A stretch of 38,451 nt of DNA from Candidatus Aerophobetes bacterium Ae_b3b. GTDB taxonomy: Bacteria; Aerophobota; Aerophobia; Aerophobales; AE-B3A. Shown here piece after piece: positions 15,374 to 23,548 of this stretch. The stretch lies in assembly GCA_005223085.1 (NCBI GenBank), contig NJBP01000015.1, forward strand, positions 1 through 38,451, written 5' to 3'. The notes under the pieces are model-generated. The model ran no database searches and was not told where the DNA came from. It saw nothing but the letters and a program-made list of their open reading frames with translations. Position numbers and translations under genes: made by a program. Position 1 is the stretch's first letter. Every line of letters starts with the position of its first letter.

Positions 15374-15779
15374 ATGTCCCTACCAAAGGTAAGGACGCAC
15401 AAAAACTATCAGGAGTTTGTGAAAGAACAGCTTGCCCCAGGGAAAATAGAGATTCCCATTATTTTCAGAAATGTTTTTATTAAGCTGTTTCATCTGGATT
15501 TATCTCCTGTTAGTCTTATCCTGAAGAATCGCTACTCTCACCAAGGCCCCTCTGCAAGAGATCCCCAAGATATGCTTCGTTCCCTTTTAGCCATGACCCT
15601 TTTAGGGGTGACCTTCATCGATGAATGGGTAGTTTTGTTTAGAAGTTTCCCTTCATTTACCATCATTAGTGGATTCCTGCCAGATTAGCCCCATCATTAA
15701 GCTTAACAAAAGATGTCAGGGTATCTCCTACAACAAGGATCTTATCTTCTTTACCCCGGATGGGGTTCCCATAAGTTAG
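15374..15779 (+). mobile_element. Decayed transposase remnant
   Basis: The plus strand encodes a 104-residue N-terminal piece (15374-15688) with the segments RDPQDMLRSLLAMTLLGVT and DEWVVLFRSFPSFTIISGF, which I recognise as the start of a transposase family seen in uncultured anaerobes. After its stop, a second frame (15690-15779) reads LNKRCQGISYNKDLIFFTP, followed by DGVP, which looks like an internal part of the same protein, and then also stops. A block between them and the whole C-terminus are missing, so the element is dead. I could not assign an IS family or find terminal inverted repeats. It lies between the permease and the binding protein of one ABC system. Confidence 0.6.
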
Positions 15780-16155
15780 ATATCACCAGAACACGAGGGG
15801 AAAAATGTGGTCCATTAGAGTAGCATTAGCTTGTATGTGTCAACATATAGATGCTCAAGCACAGATGCTTTTATCTTTTACTGAGGAGAAAAAGCTTGTA
15901 GGAACAGGTTAATCTTTCAAAATCCTGGTAAAGGAGTTTCCCAGATCTCATGGGGAGCTACGCTTTGTTTTAGCCTTTTTCCTTAAAAACTCCCTTCTTT
16001 AACGAGAAAGAACAATTTTTAAGCAAAATTCTTGGTGACTTGGTCTTACTTTCCTAATTTTTCGTCTTCTTTTCCGAGAATACTCTAATAGAAATTTGGC
16101 CCAGGACTTCACACCTCTCAATAGCCACCCATAGCTCCTTTAGCTGACTGCAGTC
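15780..16155. other. Non-coding, probably degenerate mobile-element DNA
   Basis: No open frame of note on either strand. It follows the transposase remnant and reaches the stop of the first permease gene. I see no terminator-like hairpin with a T run. It may contain the decayed 3' part of the insertion element. Confidence 0.4.
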
Positions 16156-17022
16156 TTATGCACTCTTAACCGACTCCATTGCCTTAAGTAGCAAAATAGT
16201 GGCCGTAAAGGCGATAAAAAGGATGAACAAAGTAATTGTAGATCCGTAGCCAAAATCCCAACGAATGAAGTTTATTCGATACGAATACATGTTCAATATC
16301 TCGGTCGCGCTACCAGGGCCACCTTTCGTTAGCAGGTATACCTTGTCAAATGTCTTTAAGACAGTTATCAACCTAAAAAGAATTGCCAGTGCAATTGTTG
16401 GTTTTAATAGAGGAAGCGTGACATTCTTAAATATCTGAAGAGCTGACGCTCCATCAACCAGTGCAGCTTCAAATGGTTCTTTCGGAAGACTAACCAAACC
16501 CGCTGCCAATATGAGTATAATGAGCGGAGTCCATTGCCAAACATCAATTAATACCAGTGTATAAAACGCTGACCCTGCTGTCGAGAAAATGCCCATATCA
16601 ACACTCTCAACTATTCCTAATCGAGCCAAATAGTACAAGAATGTACCGAAGTGGGGCATAAGTAGAAAGCGCCAAATTAAGGCTACCGAAATGGGTGACA
16701 ACATTGAAGGTATAATTATGAAAGACATTATGAATCTCTTTGCTCTAAAGTCCTTATTTAGCAAAATTGCTCCACCTAAACCAAAAACGAATTCTACGCT
16801 TACAGCCAAAAAGCAAAACCAGAGGGTCAGTTTTAGGCTTTTCCAAACTGCGGGCTCTCCTAAAAACTTTCGATAATTCTCCAATCCGATAAACTGACCG
16901 CTAAATCTAGGTAAAGCCAGATTGTAAGCGGTAAAACTATATTTTATCATATAGCCGTAAGGTATAATTATCACTGCTATCAAAAAACCAATCGCCGGAA
17001 GTAGGAAAACGAGTTTCCTCAT
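16156..17022 (-). CDS. ABC sugar-type permease (UgpA/MalF-like)
   Basis: A 288-residue inner-membrane protein with about six hydrophobic segments, starting with a helix right after MRKLVFLLPAIGFLIAVIIIP. The cytoplasmic EAA loop, which docks the ATPase, is clear: EAALVDGASALQIFKNVTLPLL (around residues 196-217). FTAYNLALP and FIGLENYRKFL near the N-terminus are typical of carbohydrate-uptake family 1 permeases. It starts 26 bases after the stop of the other permease and should pair with it. The binding protein is the next real gene downstream, beyond the transposase remnant. The ATPase must be supplied from elsewhere in the genome. Confidence 0.9.
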   Translation of the reverse strand: MRKLVFLLPAIGFLIAVIIIPYGYMIKYSFTAYNLALPRFSGQFIGLENYRKFLGEPAVWKSLKLTLWFCFLAVSVEFVFGLGGAILLNKDFRAKRFIMSFIIIPSMLSPISVALIWRFLLMPHFGTFLYYLARLGIVESVDMGIFSTAGSAFYTLVLIDVWQWTPLIILILAAGLVSLPKEPFEAALVDGASALQIFKNVTLPLLKPTIALAILFRLITVLKTFDKVYLLTKGGPGSATEILNMYSYRINFIRWDFGYGSTITLFILFIAFTATILLLKAMESVKSA

Positions 17023-17048
17023 TGACTTAATCTTTCAATAGCTTTTTC

Positions 17049-17864
17049 TTATTTTAACGCTCCAAAGGTTAACCCACGTATGAGGTGTTTGAAAATAAAA
17101 ATGGCTAATACAATAACTGGAATTGTTGAAACGATACACAATGCTGTTACCTGACCCCATAATGTGCCTGTATGAGTAATGAGAGCCGGGATAACGATTG
17201 GCAATGTGCTGTTGCCGCCGTGGGTTAGAACTAGAGCAGCCAAAAATTCGTTCCAAGAGAAGATAAACACCAATACACCTGTAGCAACTAACCCCGGTTT
17301 TGCCAGAGGTAGAATGATTTTGACTAACATCGTTAATGCTCCCGCTCCCTCTATCATTGCTGCCTCATCCATTTCTTTAGGGATACCGCTCATAAAGCTT
17401 TCCACTACTAAGACTACCAAACCTAGGTTAATACCAGTATGCGCAATAATTAGTCCAATATGTGTTCCAACCAAGCCTATCTGGGCAAAAACAAAATAAA
17501 GAGGAAAAGCAATACCAAGGGGAGGTGCCATGCATGTAAGGAGTATGAAAAGCTTAAACTTTCTCAGACCAAAAAACCGAAACCTAGAAAAAGCATATGC
17601 CACAGGTATACCAATAGCGAAACTTAAGAACAACGTTCCTATTGCAGTAACGAAGCTATTGATAATAAATCGGTAATACCCCTTTTGAATTAGTATATCG
17701 AAATAGTACTCCAATACCGGCCTAAACATCCACACCGGTTTCGTTGCGAACATCGCCTCCATTGGTTTTAAACTTGTGATCAAAACGGTAACGTAGGGCA
17801 CAATGAAAATTGCTAAAATCAGAAGGATGCCAAATCCCCTTGGAAGTGACAATCTTTTATTCAT
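17049..17864 (-). CDS. ABC sugar-type permease (UgpE/MalG-like)
   Basis: Second membrane subunit of the importer, about 271 residues and six hydrophobic segments. The EAA loop EAAMIEGAGALTMLVKIILP and the downstream FIFSWNEFLAALVLT are diagnostic of MalG/UgpE-type permeases. An ATG at 17885 would give seven more residues, but the sequence GGAGGAGAGG right after it is a better Shine-Dalgarno site for the ATG at 17864, so I use that start. The usual order (UgpA before UgpE) is reversed here. A strong hairpin lies just upstream, separating the transporter genes from the enzyme genes. Confidence 0.88.
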   Translation of the reverse strand: MNKRLSLPRGFGILLILAIFIVPYVTVLITSLKPMEAMFATKPVWMFRPVLEYYFDILIQKGYYRFIINSFVTAIGTLFLSFAIGIPVAYAFSRFRFFGLRKFKLFILLTCMAPPLGIAFPLYFVFAQIGLVGTHIGLIIAHTGINLGLVVLVVESFMSGIPKEMDEAAMIEGAGALTMLVKIILPLAKPGLVATGVLVFIFSWNEFLAALVLTHGGNSTLPIVIPALITHTGTLWGQVTALCIVSTIPVIVLAIFIFKHLIRGLTFGALK

Positions 17865-17914
17865 TCCTAATTTCCTCTCCTCCATCCTCCGTGTACAAAG
17901 ACATACCCTCGCGA

Positions 17915-17945
17915 ATCCATTTGGTCAGACATAGACCAAATGGAT
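17915..17945 (-). repeat. Perfect 12-bp inverted repeat (hairpin) between isomerase and permease genes
   Basis: Arms ATCCATTTGGTC (17915-17926) and GACCAAATGGAT (17934-17945) are exact complements with a 7-base loop. It starts 31 bases downstream of the isomerase stop on the transcribed strand and is not followed by a T run, so it is not a classical terminator. It may be an RNA-processing/stability hairpin or an operator for the transporter genes. Confidence 0.7.
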
Positions 17946-17976
17946 GTTTATGCGATCAAGAATAAAACAAAATGAA

Positions 17977-18849
17977 TTACTGAAAGCTGTTGCCACTCGC
18001 CAATCGTTGAAATATATCACGAATAAATAACGCAGACTGGGTAAGCTCTTGATCTATCTCATGTAATGGTTTACGAGGTCCTACAATGAAATCTGTTGAT
18101 CCTGTTAGATTTAATTCCAACTCCAAACTCATAGGACCATGGAAATTCATGTTGATTATTTGTGCAATGAAAGCGGGAAAATTTACCAAGCCTTTTCCCA
18201 AGCCAGGAAACGACCACTCATCACCAGTCTTTGTTATTTCTTTGAGGTGCACGTGTATTAGACGCCCACGTAAATATGCCACATCATGCTCGGGTAAAAC
18301 GTTCGATCTGAAAAAAATGACATTTCCTGGATCATAGTTAATACCAACATTCGGATAATCATCGAGCTTTTCGAGAAGTTCCGCACCTTCCTCTCCGGTA
18401 TAGATTAAGCCTGCATCTGTCTCTAGTCCTATCCAAATACCTCTTTTCTCAGCATAACGAGCGACAACGTCAAGGTTTTTCCTAAATAAGCAGTAGTTTT
18501 GAGGTTCTGTTGTGAAAGTATTGATAATTCTTGCGCCAATATGCTCGGCAAAATCAATCCTCTTTTTAATGACTTCCACAGTATTATCTTGTCCCAGATC
18601 TGCATGGCCACTAAAACTCATCGATGAAAGACCATTACTATTCATCAATTTCGCAACGCGGCTAAAATCTGAAAGGCACATCTTTTCGGGGATAACGTGT
18701 TCGGTAAAACCCTTTATTGCTGCAATCTCAACCAAGCCAAAACCAAGTCTGGCTACATGTTCAAGAACGACTGGCAAATCATAACCATCGTAACTGGCCG
18801 TGTTCACCGCTAATTCTGGTTTTACTTTTACCATCCCGAAATTTATCAT
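17977..18849 (-). CDS. Sugar phosphate isomerase/epimerase-like TIM barrel (AP endonuclease 2 family)
   Basis: About 290 residues with the Xyl-isomerase-like TIM-barrel layout: start KPELAVNTASYDGYDLPVVLEHVARLGFGLVEIAA, mid part GARIINTFTTEP, then metal-ligand-like segments GLETDAG, GINYDPGN, LIHVHLKEI and a final LELEL. The Glu, Asp, His, Glu set of this family appears present. Such proteins isomerise or epimerise ketoses, inosose or related compounds. An extended frame to a TTG at 18942 exists but adds 31 residues with no family likeness; AAGG before the ATG at 18849 makes that the better start, with 18834 also possible. The neighbouring SDR and ADH suggest a shared sugar or polyol pathway; substrate unknown. 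Confidence 0.82.
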   Translation of the reverse strand: MINFGMVKVKPELAVNTASYDGYDLPVVLEHVARLGFGLVEIAAIKGFTEHVIPEKMCLSDFSRVAKLMNSNGLSSMSFSGHADLGQDNTVEVIKKRIDFAEHIGARIINTFTTEPQNYCLFRKNLDVVARYAEKRGIWIGLETDAGLIYTGEEGAELLEKLDDYPNVGINYDPGNVIFFRSNVLPEHDVAYLRGRLIHVHLKEITKTGDEWSFPGLGKGLVNFPAFIAQIINMNFHGPMSLELELNLTGSTDFIVGPRKPLHEIDQELTQSALFIRDIFQRLASGNSFQ

Positions 18850-19091
18850 CCCCTTGCCTTTTGGTATACAGACCCTTTTGACCAATTTCATTCCTCGTTT
18901 AGGGAAAGAATTTCTTCCCTCCAAGAGAAATTTGCTAAACAAACTCTTGTTCCCCAGAAAACCTATGAGAATAAAAACTTAAATTACCTTTATCTGTGGT
19001 AAATCGATTCGACTACAATTCTCCTCTTCCCACGCTTACTATGATCACGCTAATATAAAAAAGAGCCTCGCGCGTAACAAGAATACAATTG

Positions 19092-19892
19092 TTACCCAGA
19101 ATAAAAGCCACCACAAATATTAAAGGATTGGCCAGTTATCCACGCAGCATCATCTGAGGCTAAGAAAGCAGCAAGACCTGCTATATCCTCAGGGGTTCCT
19201 AACCGACCGAGCGGGACCTTGGCGACACAACCATCCAAGTATTCCTTTTCTGAGATGCCAAACCGCTTAGATAAAGTCGTAACCTCTGCTTGCATCATGG
19301 GAGTCATGGTATCGCCAGGGCAAATTGCGTTGACATTTATATTATGTCGTGCTAATTCGAGGGCTACAGTTTGTGTGAAGCTTATGACTGCGGCCTTAGA
19401 TGCATTGTAATGTGAGAATAACTTCACCCCAAATTTCCCAAAAACAGAAGCAATATTGATAATTTTACCACCTTTTTGCTTGGTCATTTGTTTAGCCACT
19501 GATTGTGTGCATAAAAACACCCCTTTCGTATTAACATTGAATATAGAATCCCAGTCTTTCTCTTCTATCTCTGCCAGAAGTGCCCAATCTACAATCCCAG
19601 CCCCATTAACAAGGATATCTACTTTATTAAATTTTTCTATAGCAGTATTTACCATCTGATTTACGTCTTCCTTATTTATAACATCCGTTTTTACTGCCAA
19701 AACCTGACGTCCCAGCCCTCTAATCTCTTGAGCCACTTTTTCGGCACCCTCTAAGTCGACATCAGCTATAACTACATTTGATCCCTCGTGTGCAAATCGG
19801 ATTGCAATGGCCCGTCCAATACCTGAACTGCCTCCTGTCGCTATGGTTACCTTGTCAGTGAATCTTCTCATTGTTGCTGGTTGATGATTCAT
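19092..19892 (-). CDS. Short-chain dehydrogenase/reductase (SDR), NAD(H)-type
   Basis: A 266-residue classical SDR. Visible are the nucleotide loop TGGSSGIG (residues 19-26), acidic residues in VIADVD at the end of strand 2 (favouring NAD over NADP), the NGAG motif at 96-99, Ser149 and the catalytic YNASK (Tyr162, Lys166), and a late PGDTMTPM. The C-terminal ITGQSFNICGG is standard. GGGAGG precedes the ATG. Resemblance to sugar-alcohol or ketone dehydrogenases is general, so the substrate cannot be named. It follows the iron-type alcohol dehydrogenase after a 182-base gap that contains a repeated motif (19951-19978). Confidence 0.9.
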   Translation of the reverse strand: MNHQPATMRRFTDKVTIATGGSSGIGRAIAIRFAHEGSNVVIADVDLEGAEKVAQEIRGLGRQVLAVKTDVINKEDVNQMVNTAIEKFNKVDILVNGAGIVDWALLAEIEEKDWDSIFNVNTKGVFLCTQSVAKQMTKQKGGKIINIASVFGKFGVKLFSHYNASKAAVISFTQTVALELARHNINVNAICPGDTMTPMMQAEVTTLSKRFGISEKEYLDGCVAKVPLGRLGTPEDIAGLAAFLASDDAAWITGQSFNICGGFYSG

Positions 19893-19950
19893 CTTTAACC
19901 TCCCTCATAACATTCACTATATCGCTTTTTACAAAACTTTGAAAGACTTA

Positions 19951-19978
19951 CCGAACCCTACTTTTAGAAACCTACTTT
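19951..19978. repeat. Repeated intergenic motif, copy 1
   Basis: CCGAACC, six bases, then TTAGAAACCTAC followed by a T run. The same blocks occur at 26060-26087 with one extra base between them. Both copies lie in intergenic gaps of the catabolic locus in the same orientation. Function unknown. Confidence 0.45.
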
Positions 19979-20074
19979 ATTGGAACTCATTACAAAATCG
20001 ATTAATAAGAATTTATTTTTCGTCAACTCATACCTTTCTAACAAAGCAATTTTTGCTAAGGTTCTCGCAATTGC

Positions 20075-21301
20075 TCAGTAACACTGCTCATAAAGAGCTA
20101 CAATATCTTCTTCACTAACTTTTCTTGGATTTGCCTGAATAGCTTCAGGCATAGTTTTAATCGCATCCTCAGCCATTAATTTGAATTTTGTCCTTTCTAC
20201 ATCTAAGTCTTTTAGACTCACATTGAGCTTTATTGTTTTTAACAATTTCTCTATCAAATCCACGCTTTTTGAAGCTTCTTCTTTTCCAGTCTTATTGTCG
20301 AAAATCGACTTTCCTGTTGCCGCTCTAGTAACCTTACAGTACTTTTCTATAGTGCACTTATCGGCTCCCTCCAAATTGAAGCGCATAATAGCAGGAAATA
20401 GAGCCGCTAAACTTACCCCATGAGCTACCCGTGGATGGTGACCACTGACGGGATGAGCCATGGCATGGGGAAGGATATCAGAGGTAGTAGTATCAGCCCA
20501 TCCAGCGTAAGTATCTGCTAAAGCCATTTCTTTTCTCGCTTGTTGGTCGTCACCGTTTTCGTAAGCCTGGGGTAAATTGCGAAAAATAAGTCTGATTGCC
20601 TCAAGCGAATAGAGCTCTGAGATGGGATTGCTATGCGCAGAAAAAAAAGATTCTATCGCATGGGTTAGAGCATCAAACCCCACTATAGCAGTTAAACGGG
20701 GTGACATTTTAGAGAGGATTTCTATATCTATTATGCTAATTTTGGGAAACAAAAATGGACTTCCAAAACCTTGTTTTTGCTTGGTTTTAGAATTGGTAAT
20801 GACGCTATCTTGACTGACATGACTTCCTGTTCCTGATGTAGACGGAATAGTCACCAGTGGTAATGTTTGGGCAGTAATTTCTTCGTTTGCTCCTTCTGGA
20901 GAAATGAAATCCCAAATAGAAATAGGTTTTCCACGTGCATGTCCCGCTGCGACGGCAATGGCCTTTGCAGTGTCTATGGAAGAACCTCCACCAAGAGCTA
21001 CAATTACATCACATGCATTTTCAATGGCTTTTTTAGCCCCTTCGTTGACTATGTCAACTGTTGGGTTTGGTTCCACCTCTCCATAGTGAACCACTTGAAC
21101 ACCAGCTTTTTTAAAGGACTCAATTGTTTTATCTAAGAAACCTAATTTTTTCATACTACTTCTGCCAGTTACGAGAAGGGCTACTTTACCAAGTTTTCTC
21201 GTTTCATATCCTACGACTTCTAAAGCCCCTGGATAAAAGATAATGTCAGTCTTTGGGGCATAGAATTTAAATCTTCGACCTTTACCTGTGAGACCGCTCA
21301 T
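20075..21301 (-). CDS. Iron-containing (group III) alcohol dehydrogenase
   Basis: A 408-residue Fe-ADH family enzyme that interconverts alcohols and aldehydes or ketones with NAD(P). The NAD-binding motif GGGSSIDTAKAIA (residues about 100-112), the segment GFDALTHAIESF and the metal-binding HAMAHPVSGHHPRVAHG (residues about 278-294) are all clear. GAGGAG stands before the ATG, 16 bases after the BFD-like gene, so it is in the same transcript as the redox proteins. It may produce or consume the aldehyde handled by the AOR encoded upstream; this is inference. Substrate is not predictable in this family. Confidence 0.92.
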   Translation of the reverse strand: MSGLTGKGRRFKFYAPKTDIIFYPGALEVVGYETRKLGKVALLVTGRSSMKKLGFLDKTIESFKKAGVQVVHYGEVEPNPTVDIVNEGAKKAIENACDVIVALGGGSSIDTAKAIAVAAGHARGKPISIWDFISPEGANEEITAQTLPLVTIPSTSGTGSHVSQDSVITNSKTKQKQGFGSPFLFPKISIIDIEILSKMSPRLTAIVGFDALTHAIESFFSAHSNPISELYSLEAIRLIFRNLPQAYENGDDQQARKEMALADTYAGWADTTTSDILPHAMAHPVSGHHPRVAHGVSLAALFPAIMRFNLEGADKCTIEKYCKVTRAATGKSIFDNKTGKEEASKSVDLIEKLLKTIKLNVSLKDLDVERTKFKLMAEDAIKTMPEAIQANPRKVSEEDIVALYEQCY

Positions 21302-21317
21302 TCACCAGCTCCTCGAC

Positions 21318-21593
21318 TTACATGTTTTTAGATTTAGCCAGAATCTCCGCTGTAATTGGCCTGATGGGTGATCGATGGGTAGCGGGAAGAATCTCCTTTA
21401 TTGGCTTCCCGGTCATTTCATGGATTATCTTGACTATCAATGTGTAGCATGTGTGTGATTGACAAAGTCCCATCCCTGCCCTAGTTGCTCTCTTAACCGC
21501 ATCTACATTATCTGCTCCTTCTCTTATCGCCTTTTTAATTTCCTCCTCCGTTACTTCCTCACACCTACAAATAATTAAATCTTTTTTACTCAT
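21318..21593 (-). CDS. BFD-like [2Fe-2S]-binding protein (split dehydrogenase subunit)
   Basis: About 91 residues. Cys9, Cys11, Cys44 and Cys49 (ICRC ... GLCQSHTC) match the [2Fe-2S] site of bacterioferritin-associated-ferredoxin-like domains. In heterotrimeric amine, opine or hydroxyproline dehydrogenases this domain is normally the C-terminal part of the FAD alpha subunit; here it is a separate gene. An in-frame ATG at 21620 would add nine residues, but the ATG at 21593 overlaps the stop of the preceding ferredoxin gene by 8 bases (ATGAGTAA), a coupling arrangement, so I prefer it. Confidence 0.85.
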   Translation of the reverse strand: MSKKDLIICRCEEVTEEEIKKAIREGADNVDAVKRATRAGMGLCQSHTCYTLIVKIIHEMTGKPIKEILPATHRSPIRPITAEILAKSKNM

Positions 21594-22116
21594 TTTTATC
21601 CACTTTTTGTTGAAGTTCAATTCCTCTAACCTGGTTAGAGTATTCCTTAGGTATTACAATAGTAATCACTGAAGTGTGATCATGGCTTTTTGGATCACGG
21701 ACCTTTAATACTTTTGCCTTACAAGCAATCTCCCCTTCTCGGTTCACTGCATTAACCTCATCGCCCTCTTTGGGGAGAGGATAATACTCATAAGGGAAGG
21801 AAACAGTCGCCTCTTTCTCAGAGTAAGTGTTATCCACTAGAAATATAGCTAAGCCAGGACAGATAGGTATACAGAGTCCACAAGCGTTACATTTATCCTG
21901 ATCTATTCGAGGTAAATTAGTAATTGGCTCTCCTACCACAATTGCTCCTCTGGGGCATATCGTCTCACAGGGATCACAGGGAATCTCTTCTGGACATTCT
22001 ATGACAATGACAGGCTTTCTCTTTAACTCCTCTTTAGAAGGATAACCAGGAGAAGCTTCTAATATTTCCCTAGAGATTACCCATGCTCCAGGGGTAGACT
22101 TTAGTCTGTCTTTCAT
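21586..22116 (-). CDS. Two-cluster [4Fe-4S] ferredoxin-domain protein
   Basis: A 176-residue protein with two [4Fe-4S] sites: Cys41, Cys47, Cys50, Cys54 (atypical first spacing, C-x5-C-x2-C-x3-CP) and Cys76, Cys79, Cys82, Cys86 (CNACGLCIPICP). A further 85 residues with beta-rich character follow (residues 90-176) and resemble no domain I recognise. Its ATG overlaps the stop of the FAD oxidoreductase by four bases (ATGA), so it should be made stoichiometrically with it. It probably passes electrons between that FAD subunit and a ferredoxin pool. Confidence 0.85.
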   Translation of the reverse strand: MKDRLKSTPGAWVISREILEASPGYPSKEELKRKPVIVIECPEEIPCDPCETICPRGAIVVGEPITNLPRIDQDKCNACGLCIPICPGLAIFLVDNTYSEKEATVSFPYEYYPLPKEGDEVNAVNREGEIACKAKVLKVRDPKSHDHTSVITIVIPKEYSNQVRGIELQQKVDKNE

Positions 22117-23213
22117 CTATTAACCTCACTTTCGGTAAGTTTCCTTTTGGCTTCTGCTCGCGTATCTCCAAAAGGACCCAATCTGAGGGATTCTAACCTT
22201 TTTCTGGCAAGATTTTTCTTCTCGTCTGCTTCTTCAGAACCCAGATAGCCCAACTCCTCGGCCACAGCTATTCCAGCAAGGCGTCCTTCCTCCATCGCTG
22301 TAGAGGCTTCTTCAATCCCAGCTACATCCCCAGCTACATAAATATCTTTTACGGTACTCCTCATATTTTCATCATGTATAGGTACGTGGTCTCCTAGAAC
22401 AGGGAGGAACATAAATTTACATCCTGCCATCCAGCAAAGCTCGGCAAGAGGTCGAAGTCCCACAGCAATACATATAAGGTCTACAGGCAGAACTCTTTGT
22501 GTCCCTTCCATAACATTACCCTTTTCATCTATTGAAGCTATAACTGCTTCCTCTACTTCATTTTCTCCACGAGCTTCACATATAGTAGCTGAAGTTAGAA
22601 TGGGAACGCCGGTTCTCCTTATTTTGGCGGCATGTACCATATAGCCTCCAATTTTGGGAAGAGCCTCAACAATAGCTGCTACCTTGATGCCTGCAAGAAG
22701 TAGTTGATAGCTGACAATAAGACCAACATTGCCTGAACCCACCATCAGAGCTTTCTGGCCCGGTTGAACTCGATGAACATTCATCATTGTTTGAGCAGCT
22801 CCTGCCCCCATCACTCCCGACAAAGTCCAACCCGGAAAACAGAGAGGATTTTCCGATGCTCCTGTAGCTATTATGGTCTTTTTGGTTTTTATAGTATAAG
22901 TTCTTCCATTATTTTGAATTCCCAACATATTTTTCTCAATTCCCCATACTACTGTATTGAGCATTGTCTTTACACCGAATTCTTCGCATTGAGAAAGCAA
23001 GGAATATCCTATATCATGACCCCTTATACCTGCTTGATGCTCTTTAGAGCCAAAAAATTTATGTATTTGTTTGAAAAGTTGACCTCCTGGCCTCTCATTC
23101 TCATCAAATACAGTTACCTGAACGCCATAGCTCGCTGCCTTAGCGGCAACTGCAAGACCAGCCGGACCTCCTCCCACTACTGCCAACTCTACATTCATAG
23201 TTTCTTTGCCCAT
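22113..23213 (-). CDS. FAD/NAD(P)-binding oxidoreductase, alpha-like subunit of an amine/imino-acid dehydrogenase
   Basis: A 366-residue pyridine-nucleotide-disulfide-type flavoprotein with an N-terminal FAD loop VVGGGPAGLA (residues 12-21), ERPGGQLFKQIHKFFG, a central NAD(P) loop MVGSGNVGL, and a final GDVAGIEEASTAMEEGRLAGIA. This matches the alpha subunit of HcnB/OoxA/LhpE-type complexes, except that the C-terminal [2Fe-2S] BFD domain is missing and encoded two genes later. It overlaps the [2Fe-2S] gamma-like gene by 19 bases. An internal ATG five codons later is another possible start. Confidence 0.88.
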   Translation of the reverse strand: MGKETMNVELAVVGGGPAGLAVAAKAASYGVQVTVFDENERPGGQLFKQIHKFFGSKEHQAGIRGHDIGYSLLSQCEEFGVKTMLNTVVWGIEKNMLGIQNNGRTYTIKTKKTIIATGASENPLCFPGWTLSGVMGAGAAQTMMNVHRVQPGQKALMVGSGNVGLIVSYQLLLAGIKVAAIVEALPKIGGYMVHAAKIRRTGVPILTSATICEARGENEVEEAVIASIDEKGNVMEGTQRVLPVDLICIAVGLRPLAELCWMAGCKFMFLPVLGDHVPIHDENMRSTVKDIYVAGDVAGIEEASTAMEEGRLAGIAVAEELGYLGSEEADEKKNLARKRLESLRLGPFGDTRAEAKRKLTESEVNR

Positions 23214-23512
23214 TTTCCTAACCCTTTCTGAGTTTGGATTTTCATCCCGTCTCTAGCGGGGGTAACACATGTTCTAACATTGGGTTGTCCATCTACAATC
23301 ATTACACAGTCTGTGCACCTTCCTATTGCACAGAAAACCCCCCGTGGTTCCTCTCTTTTTGGACTCATTCGCAATACTCTTATCCCTGCTGCCAATAATG
23401 CGGCTGCTATTGGTTCACCCTCATATGCTGCTATCTTTTTACCGTCCACCTCAAGAGTAATTTTTCTTTTCTCCTCCAACTTCCCCAGAATTGGATGGTA
23501 AAATATTCTCAC
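23195..23512 (-). CDS. [2Fe-2S] gamma-like subunit of the FAD dehydrogenase complex
   Basis: A 105-residue protein with a plant-ferredoxin-like [2Fe-2S] site: Cys61, Cys66, Cys69 (FCAIGRCTDC) and Cys82 (NVRTC). The segments LEVDGKKIAAYEGEPIAAALLAAG and DGQPNVRTCVTP are typical of HcnA/SoxA N-domain/LhpF-type small subunits. Translation starts at GTG, with AAGGAG seven bases ahead. It lies 37 bases after the AOR gene. It would link the DAO-type beta subunit (26.1-27.4 kb) and the alpha-like flavoprotein. Confidence 0.88.
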   Translation of the reverse strand: MRIFYHPILGKLEEKRKITLEVDGKKIAAYEGEPIAAALLAAGIRVLRMSPKREEPRGVFCAIGRCTDCVMIVDGQPNVRTCVTPARDGMKIQTQKGLGKWAKKL

Positions 23513-23548
23513 GTTTTTTCTCCTTTGTGATTTATAAGCTCAGCCTTG

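Noticed and set aside
22764-23231. 155-codon plus-strand frame rich in Ser/Tyr/Cys
   Set aside because: Complement of the FAD oxidoreductase gene; composition is that of an antisense frame.
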